NCBI GenBank assembly: GCA_023450085.1
Contig: JAEXHI010000016.1
Location: 1-27,686, forward strand
From: Bacteroidota bacterium
Lineage (GTDB): Bacteria > Bacteroidota > Bacteroidia > Sphingobacteriales > Sphingobacteriaceae
Direction: 5' to 3'
DNA: 27,686 bases
Shown here in pieces: positions 23,591-27,686 of the stretch; positions within the stretch are counted from its first letter, which is position 1, and every line of letters begins with the position of its first letter. The notes below the pieces were generated by a model, which did not search any database, was not told where the DNA came from, and saw only the letters and a program-made list of their open reading frames with translations. The position numbers were made by a program, and so were the translations under genes.

Positions 23591-23988
23591 TGCTTCTCAT
23601 CGTCGACAGCTATTTTGTATTTTATTGCTGCTCGTGGTTTTTAATCAGATACACCCGAAAATTACAAATTCCTATTCCGGTCCTAAATAACTGGCTAACC
23701 GATTTTGTATTTGTACCGTTGATTGCCCATATTTCATTAGTAATAGGTTCACTGGCTTTTATCCCAAATGGCGCTTTCAAATACCCGATCTATCAAATCT
23801 TAAGCATTTCATTACTTAGCACCATCGTTTTTGAAGGCATCCTCCCTTATTATACATCTTACAATACGGCAGATTTTTACGATGTATTGGCCTACTTTGC
23901 TGGCGGTATATTTTATTATTTTGTACACCAACCCCATACGTCCAAGAAAATTAAAAAATGCTTGAGAGAAAGCTATCTTAGCAAATAG
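23590..23988 (+). CDS. short multi-pass membrane protein (GTG start)
   Basis: 132 residues from the GTG that overlaps the previous stop (TAGTG). About four hydrophobic segments: roughly 2-20, 38-56, 63-82 and 100-116. Notable stretches are PIPVLNNWLTDFVFVPL, then FEGILPYYTS and DFYDVLAYFAGGIFYYF. From memory this resembles short Bacteroidota membrane proteins sometimes labelled magnesium citrate secondary transporter, and its topology recalls VanZ-like proteins; neither label is well supported. An ATG at 23518 in the same frame lies inside the previous gene and gives a less plausible N-terminus. A bidirectional terminator follows. Confidence 0.7.
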   Translation: MLLIVDSYFVFYCCSWFLIRYTRKLQIPIPVLNNWLTDFVFVPLIAHISLVIGSLAFIPNGAFKYPIYQILSISLLSTIVFEGILPYYTSYNTADFYDVLAYFAGGIFYYFVHQPHTSKKIKKCLRESYLSK

Positions 23989-23997
23989 CGTAAAAAC

Positions 23998-24029
23998 AAA
24001 AAAGCCGAACAAATGATGTTCGGCTTTTT
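23998..24029. terminator. bidirectional rho-independent terminator
   Basis: Perfect stem of at least 12 bp, AAAAAGCCGAAC/GTTCGGCTTTTT, with a 7-base loop and A/T runs on both sides. It ends the plus-strand membrane-protein pair and, on the minus strand, the rplU-rpmA operon. Confidence 0.92.
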
Positions 24030-24051
24030 CATGTATTTTGTATTACAAATA

Positions 24052-24465
24052 TTATTCAGCAGACTCAGCAGCAGGAGCTTCTTCAGCTTTAGCAGCTTTC
24101 TTTGCTGGAGCTTTCTCCGCTTTAGGAGCAGCAGCTTTTTTAGGAGCAGCTGTTTTTTTAGCTTCAGCTTTAGGAGCAGCTTCCTTTTTTGCAACAGGAG
24201 CAGCATCCTCAACTTTAGGAACTACTGATACATAAGATTTGTTATCAAATTTCTTTTTGAAAACAACAATACCCGGTACCAAAGCAAATAAAGTGTGATC
24301 TTTACCAATACCAACACCTTTATCTGGGTGGTGTTTTGTACCACGTTGACGAACGATGATGTTACCAGCGATAGCTTCTTGACCACCGAAAATTTTGATA
24401 CCTAAACGTTTACTGTGCGACTCGCGACCGTTTTTTGAACTACCGGCTCCCTTCTTATGTGCCAT
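24052..24465 (-). CDS. rpmA: 50S ribosomal protein L27 with long Ala/Lys/Pro-rich C-terminal tail
   Basis: 137 residues; L27 is normally about 85-90. The core (1-83) is canonical: MAHKKGAGSSKNGRES start, GQEAIAGNIIVRQRGTK, HPGxxVGxGKDHTLFAL-like motif and a VxFKKK end. L27 sits at the peptidyl-transferase centre, its N-terminus reaching the P-site tRNA. Residues 84-137 form a low-complexity tail almost entirely of Ala, Lys, Pro and Glu (54 residues), resembling histone H1-like tails. The frame stays open and ordered to a TAA, and the terminator lies just beyond, so the tail is not a frameshift artefact. It follows rplU by 57 bases. Confidence 0.93.
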   Translation of the reverse strand: MAHKKGAGSSKNGRESHSKRLGIKIFGGQEAIAGNIIVRQRGTKHHPDKGVGIGKDHTLFALVPGIVVFKKKFDNKSYVSVVPKVEDAAPVAKKEAAPKAEAKKTAAPKKAAAPKAEKAPAKKAAKAEEAPAAESAE

Positions 24466-24522
24466 TTTTTATCTTTTTTATAATTAGCTAACTAGCTAAA
24501 AATGAATTTACTAATAAATTAA

Positions 24523-24834
24523 CTACAGAGTGATGCTCTCAATCTGGATTTTGGTGAATGACTGGCGGTGACCATTTTTCTTTTTGTAACCTTTTCTACG
24601 TTTCTTTTTGAAAACGATTACTTTATCACCTTTTAAATGAGACACGATTTTAGCTGAAACCTTAGCTCCTTTAACTGCAGGTGCTCCTACAGAAATTTTA
24701 CCACCATTGTCAACCAACAATACATTGTCAAATTCAATACTAGCGCCTTCATCTCCTTGTAAGCGGTGTACAAAGATGTGTTGGTCTTTTACAACTTTAA
24801 ATTGCTGTCCTGCTATATTTACTATTGCGTACAT
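24523..24834 (-). CDS. rplU: 50S ribosomal protein L21
   Basis: 103 residues, the normal length. L21 binds 23S rRNA in the large ribosomal subunit. Recognised by MYAIVNIAGQQFKVVKDQ, then FDNVLLVDNGG, KVSAKIVSHLKGDKVIVFKK and the conserved end KRRKGYKKKNGHRQSFTKI. It is followed by rpmA, the standard rplU-rpmA order, and is preceded by a clear Bacteroidota-type promoter about 45 bases upstream. Confidence 0.96.
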   Translation of the reverse strand: MYAIVNIAGQQFKVVKDQHIFVHRLQGDEGASIEFDNVLLVDNGGKISVGAPAVKGAKVSAKIVSHLKGDKVIVFKKKRRKGYKKKNGHRQSFTKIQIESITL

Positions 24835-24879
24835 TGTTAAATAATTATTTTATTTCTATTTATTTTTTTAATCGAGGTG

Positions 24880-24910
24880 CAAATATAGAACAATTCTTTT
24901 TCAAACACAA
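24880..24910 (-). promoter_or_regulatory. rplU-rpmA promoter
   Basis: On the minus strand, -33 TTG (24908-24910), 20 bp, -7 TATATTTG (24880-24887). The leader to the rplU ATG would be about 40 bases and is very A+T-rich. Confidence 0.8.
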
Positions 24911-25069
24911 TAGCTTAGCAAAAATATTTAGTTATTACCAAACCAATTTACCCAAGCATCGGGATTCCCCGTTTCAATATCTGTTACTATAGAGAAAAAC
25001 TGAAAAATGCTCAACATACCATTAATTCATTAAGTTACTTTTAAGTTCCCACCAATCACTATCAAACTT

Positions 25070-25603
25070 TTACTCAACCCACAACACCGACTTATAATAA
25101 TCCTCATACTCTTCTCCACCTGCTTTAAGTGCCGCAATGTATGCAACTTCTTTGGAGCGATTATCAACCGTTTCTTCATCATAATCATTGAGACCCTTTT
25201 CTTTATAGAATTTCATGATTTCAACGAGTGCCTCTAAAAATTTCTCTGAATTTTCGGCACATTGGAAGGTAATCCTATCTCCATATACATCATAAGCAAC
25301 GATCCTTCCATTAGATTTGTAAATGGCTATACGATCCCCTGTAGCGTCCCATCCAAAGCAGAAATATTCTCCATCATCAAAATAATCATTGTCTAATGTA
25401 ATGTTATTAATATCTAATGAGCTCAAATCATAGCTTTTAACAAGAGTAATTATTGGATCTTCATCAACTACTCCTGATTTTTCTTCAATTACAAATTCTT
25501 TAAAATCGGCGGAAAAAATACCATTTAAAAAATCGTAAGTGTTCAATTCATCTCCATTAGGCCTTAAGTCAGTTATCCTTTTAACAAATTCCTTCGCATT
25601 CAT
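25070..25603 (-). CDS. probable SUKH (SMI1/KNR4-like) immunity protein
   Basis: 177 residues, acidic, no signal peptide or membrane segment. The central part, FGWDATGDRIAIYKSNGRIV (about 103-122) followed by a Phe/Leu-rich helix SEKFLEALVEI, matches the layout of SUKH-superfamily immunity proteins (hydrophobic-Gly-x-Asp-x-x-Gly-Asp, then an amphipathic helix with FLEAL). SUKH proteins neutralise diverse polymorphic toxins in the cytoplasm of the producer. The assignment is by pattern only and could be wrong; an unrelated DUF is the alternative. Context supports it: just upstream lie fragments of a toxin-immunity pair. About 120 bases separate it from those fragments, including a short orphan frame. 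No clear promoter was found. Confidence 0.5.
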   Translation of the reverse strand: MNAKEFVKRITDLRPNGDELNTYDFLNGIFSADFKEFVIEEKSGVVDEDPIITLVKSYDLSSLDINNITLDNDYFDDGEYFCFGWDATGDRIAIYKSNGRIVAYDVYGDRITFQCAENSEKFLEALVEIMKFYKEKGLNDYDEETVDNRSKEVAYIAALKAGGEEYEDYYKSVLWVE

Positions 25604-25620
25604 ATTTAGTATTTATTTGT

Positions 25621-25707
25621 CTAAAGCATATCTTTACTCGTGTCAAACGAAACCTTAGTGTTATAATCAACAAATTCGGTAAATTTCCCAAGTTTGACAA
25701 CCCCCAT
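25621..25707 (-). pseudogene. short orphan frame, possible remnant of a toxin C-terminus
   Basis: A 28-codon frame from an ATG to a TAG, 17 bases before the SUKH-like gene. It contains LGKFTEFVDYNTKVSFDTS, a protein-like composition rather than random A+T sequence. A stop codon lies just upstream in phase. Position directly before an immunity-type gene is where the 3' end of a cognate toxin gene would be. This is inference only; I do not recognise the sequence. Confidence 0.3.
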
Positions 25708-25725
25708 ATATCGTTTTCACCGGAA

Positions 25726-25894
25726 TTAATAACCTGTATCGTAACTAGTATTAATCAATTCCCATGTTTTATTTTTTTTCATAAACTTATATATGTAATA
25801 AAAATTCGCACCATAATTCTTCAATGTTAAGAATACAGTATCTTTTTTTCTGGAATCTTTCTATGCCAATTCTTATTCTGGGATCTTTTTCATA
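25726..25894 (-). pseudogene. frameshifted fragment of a second copy of the lipoprotein (immunity-like) gene
   Basis: The minus strand encodes YEKDPRIRIGIERFQKK, then after a one-base shift in a run of seven A's (25842-25848 region) KKDTVFLTLKNYGANFYYIY, then KFMKKNKTWELINTSYDTGY and a stop. The intact gene at 25997-26539 encodes FDKRTRISVFKFYQKKDTVF, then a Gly-x-Asn-x-Phe-Tyr-x-Tyr stretch and VRKNNVWVVAHESIETGG, so the fragment matches its C-terminal half in order. The first 90 or so residues and the lipoprotein signal are missing. With six A's the frame would be whole, so a sequencing error in the homopolymer is possible; the 5' truncation is not explained by that. Confidence 0.72.
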
Positions 25895-25905
25895 AATGTA
25901 GCCCT

Positions 25906-25998
25906 GCCATAGTGAACAAATTCATGAAGAGTTGTAATTAGAAGTATAAAGCTTAGCTCTTTAAACCGATAAGTTTTATTGGAAGAACTAAGCTCATT
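25906..25998 (-). pseudogene. fragment of a second copy of the HEFVH metallopeptidase-like domain
   Basis: Read on the minus strand, 31 codons start with N-E-L-S and end ILLITTLHEFVHYG. The intact gene at 26544-27686 has N-G-L-S and then LILTIATLHEFVHFG over the same length without gaps, roughly half identical. The zinc-binding HEFVH is kept. There is no start codon; the fragment begins within the stop codon of the intact lipoprotein gene and runs into the lipoprotein fragment after about 12 bases. It is best read as the leftover of a displaced toxin-immunity cassette. Confidence 0.72.
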
Positions 25999-26539
25999 AA
26001 TTTGGTGGAGGAGGCGGAAACATGGGCTGATGAGGTTTTATTTTTTTCTTTAAATCTATATACCACTGTTCTTTTTCAAATTCATAATTTTCTCTCCTTC
26101 CACCTGTTTCAATACTTTCATGCGCAACAACCCAAACATTATTTTTTCTCACAAGGCGATAATCATAAAAGACATTTAGCCCATGGTCAAGCATCAAAAC
26201 AAATACTGTATCTTTCTTTTGATAAAATTTAAATACACTAATTCTTGTTCTTTTATCGAATGGTGCATTAGGTCCAAAATTCAGAATCTTTGCTTGCGGA
26301 ATATCATTTATAAAAAATAAGTCAAAATATGTGCTTTTTTTTGGCCAACTATTATTATAAAACTTTGTTTTCAAAAAGAATAAAGTATCTGCATGTATCG
26401 TCTCTTTCAAAAATGCTCTATCATTAAGGATAGTCTTTAAGATAGCAGTAGAGTCAATTGCTGTCAAAACTTTATCCTCATTTGGTGCACATGAGACGCA
26501 AAATAAAATTAAAAGAGAAAAATGAATTTTTTTAAGCAT
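25997..26539 (-). CDS. small lipoprotein, probable immunity partner of the HEFVH protein
   Basis: 180 residues. The N-terminus MLKKIHFSLLILFCVSC is a lipoprotein signal with the acylated Cys17. The mature part is mixed alpha/beta with no known motif, reminiscent of NTF2-like small domains (FKFYQKKDTVFVLMLDHGLN, VRKNNVWVVAHESI), and ends in a proline run (FPPPPPN). It begins 4 bases after the HEFVH gene, so the two are one transcript. A decayed second copy of its C-terminal half lies just downstream, joined to a decayed copy of the HEFVH domain; this paired duplication is the main ground for calling it an immunity protein. Membrane anchoring would suit a toxin acting in the cell envelope. The region is very A+T-rich. 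No family was recognised. Confidence 0.65.
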   Translation of the reverse strand: MLKKIHFSLLILFCVSCAPNEDKVLTAIDSTAILKTILNDRAFLKETIHADTLFFLKTKFYNNSWPKKSTYFDLFFINDIPQAKILNFGPNAPFDKRTRISVFKFYQKKDTVFVLMLDHGLNVFYDYRLVRKNNVWVVAHESIETGGRRENYEFEKEQWYIDLKKKIKPHQPMFPPPPPN

Positions 26540-26543
26540 AATC

Positions 26544-27686
26544 TTAATTTTTAGGTTTAATTTTATAATATTTTAACCATTCTTTTGCTGTGGAGGGTTG
26601 GATATAGCCAGGTGCACCCGGTGGTTGAATGTTTCCTTCAAAATCCCAGCCTGGTTCATAATTTGGATCTTTAAGTCTGTTGGCAATTATAGGTAATAAA
26701 GCGTTTTCATTTACGCCAAAATGTACAAATTCGTGTAGAGTAGCTATGGTCAGGATTAATCCGATTGCCTGATATTTTACTGGAGTATTTGCTAAACTTA
26801 AGCCATTAACATAGCCGTCATCTATTTGCAGCGTTTTAGTGGCTTTTTCATAATGCCCGGTTATATCATTTCCTTTACTATCTTTCAAATTCACCACGAC
26901 AACTACTTTAGGCCCCTTACCAGGTTGCATTAATTGCTTTATTTTCTTTCCGCTAAATCCAGTAGTGTATTCTAATGCTTTTAAAATATTAGGGTAATTA
27001 TTTAAAAAATTAGGCAAGTCTTCTACTAAAGCTTTAAATGCAGGATAGCTAGTGAGTTCACTTGTATCTAAAATAGGCAAATTAATACTTGAATTTGGGA
27101 TATTATTATTTATGATTAGCTCATTTACATTTGCATCTGGGAAATCAACTAAATACCCCACCGCCCATTTTGCAAATTCCCTTGCTTCTTCACTATTTGC
27201 GTTTTGTGTGAGATAGGTAGTAATGGCATCTGCTATGTCAGGATTCTGGTTAAGAAAATCAGTTTCCTCTGGTGTCCATAAGTTATGGTCTAGCCGCAAA
27301 GGCACTGGAATGGGTACCGTTTCTGGTCCACCACAGGGCAGCCGCCAGGTACCGCCGCCTGGCGGTGGATAACTGGGCATTACATAATTGGGATCTGGGT
27401 TACAGCCCGGTGGATAGTCTGCAGGACCAGCTCCACCTCCGCTATTGCTACCCCCAGCTCCACCACCTGTGCTACCTACACCACCAGAGCCTATACCAAC
27501 TGGAGGTTCACCGGGAAGTTCGCATTCTATGCCGCAAAAAGGTACCCAGCCGCAGAATCGCTTCGCACAGATATTGGTGCACATATCGCAGGTTTCGCTA
27601 CATACACCTATTTTGGGACAGTTGCCTGTTGGCACCAAGATACAGATGGGCTGCGACATACCTCCCTCATTGGAACTTGCAGTTCT
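26544..27686 (-). CDS. Cys-rich, Gly-linker protein with C-terminal HEFVH metallopeptidase-like domain (probable polymorphic toxin; 5' end outside window)
   Basis: The frame is open to the window edge: nine codons lie before the ATG at 27659, so the true start is probably outside. Numbering from that ATG there are 371 residues. Residues 6-46 hold nine cysteines (CPKIGVCSETCDMCTNIC). A Gly/Ser/Pro-rich linker follows (about 50-115), then a helical domain (about 120-240) and a C-terminal domain with LHEFVHFG (His309, Glu310, His313), a zincin-type HExxH; GWDFEG downstream could supply a third metal ligand. The layout, variable tip after a flexible linker with a small gene 4 bases downstream, fits polymorphic toxins. 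ATG 27659 has GGAGG only 1 base upstream, too close to be a good ribosome site. An alternative is a secreted peptidase without toxin role. Confidence 0.65.
   Translation of the reverse strand, partial: RTASSNEGGMSQPICILVPTGNCPKIGVCSETCDMCTNICAKRFCGWVPFCGIECELPGEPPVGIGSGGVGSTGGGAGGSNSGGGAGPADYPPGCNPDPNYVMPSYPPPGGGTWRLPCGGPETVPIPVPLRLDHNLWTPEETDFLNQNPDIADAITTYLTQNANSEEAREFAKWAVGYLVDFPDANVNELIINNNIPNSSINLPILDTSELTSYPAFKALVEDLPNFLNNYPNILKALEYTTGFSGKKIKQLMQPGKGPKVVVVVNLKDSKGNDITGHYEKATKTLQIDDGYVNGLSLANTPVKYQAIGLILTIATLHEFVHFGVNENALLPIIANRLKDPNYEPGWDFEGNIQPPGAPGYIQPSTAKEWLKYYKIKPKN

Noticed and set aside
23973..24235. Leu/Lys-rich minus-strand and Ser/Phe- or Ala-rich plus-strand frames
   Set aside because: They are shadows of the low-complexity L27 tail.
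24928..25017. 29-codon minus-strand frame ending in DAWVNWFGNN
   Set aside because: Too short and without recognised homology to call a gene; mentioned only as a possible remnant of the immunity array.
26002..26232. 76-codon plus-strand frame
   Set aside because: Antisense to the lipoprotein gene, with no supporting signal.

Overview
The window looks like a chromosomal segment from a Bacteroidota bacterium, most likely Sphingobacteriaceae and Pedobacter-like. Evidence: a 16S rRNA gene with Bacteroidota-type sequence, promoters of the Bacteroidota type (TTTG or TTG, about 19-20 bp, then TAnnTTTG), a bamD-rpoZ-coaBC-DUF4835 block, A+T-rich codon use, and families such as DUF4835, DUF3857 plus transglutaminase, CarboxypepD_reg-like proteins and BlaI/M56 pairs.

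Left end (1-2550): the 5' two thirds of a 16S rRNA gene on the minus strand, its leader, and three evenly built tandem promoters upstream, then about 0.9 kb of A+T-rich non-coding DNA with degenerate repeats. From 2588 to 6099 lies a plus-strand housekeeping block: outer-membrane assembly lipoprotein BamD, the RNA polymerase omega subunit, coenzyme A biosynthesis protein CoaBC and a DUF4835 protein. From 6224 to 8654 is a self-contained regulatory unit: a promoter with two perfect inverted repeats, a BlaI-type repressor, an M56/BlaR1-type membrane protease with an expanded 23-residue repeat tail, and a terminator.

Middle (8806-22723): an arginine-decarboxylase-like PLP enzyme; an intergenic region with three copies of a 29-bp palindromic repeat; a DEDDy exonuclease translationally coupled to a fused double-ATPase ABC protein; a surface lipoprotein; RNase R; a CarboxypepD_reg-like protein coupled to a polyprenyl diphosphate synthase; and a large periplasmic TPR/DUF3857/transglutaminase protein. 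Strong bidirectional hairpin terminators separate the blocks.

Right part (22768-24910): a TetR-type regulator is divergent from two small overlapping membrane-protein genes. A 30-bp near-perfect palindrome sits between them and carries a -7 promoter box on each strand. Next, on the minus strand, are rplU and rpmA (ribosomal proteins L21 and L27); L27 has an unusual Ala/Lys/Pro-rich C-terminal tail.

Right end (24928-27686, minus strand): this resembles a polymorphic toxin-immunity array and is the most unusual part. In transcription order it holds a Cys-rich, Gly-linker protein with a C-terminal HEFVH metallopeptidase-like domain (open to the window edge), a small lipoprotein 4 bp downstream, a decayed fragment of a second copy of the HEFVH domain fused to a frameshifted fragment of a second copy of the lipoprotein, a short orphan reading frame, and a probable SUKH-type immunity gene. 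The paired decay of both partners in the same order is the main evidence that they form a toxin-immunity pair.
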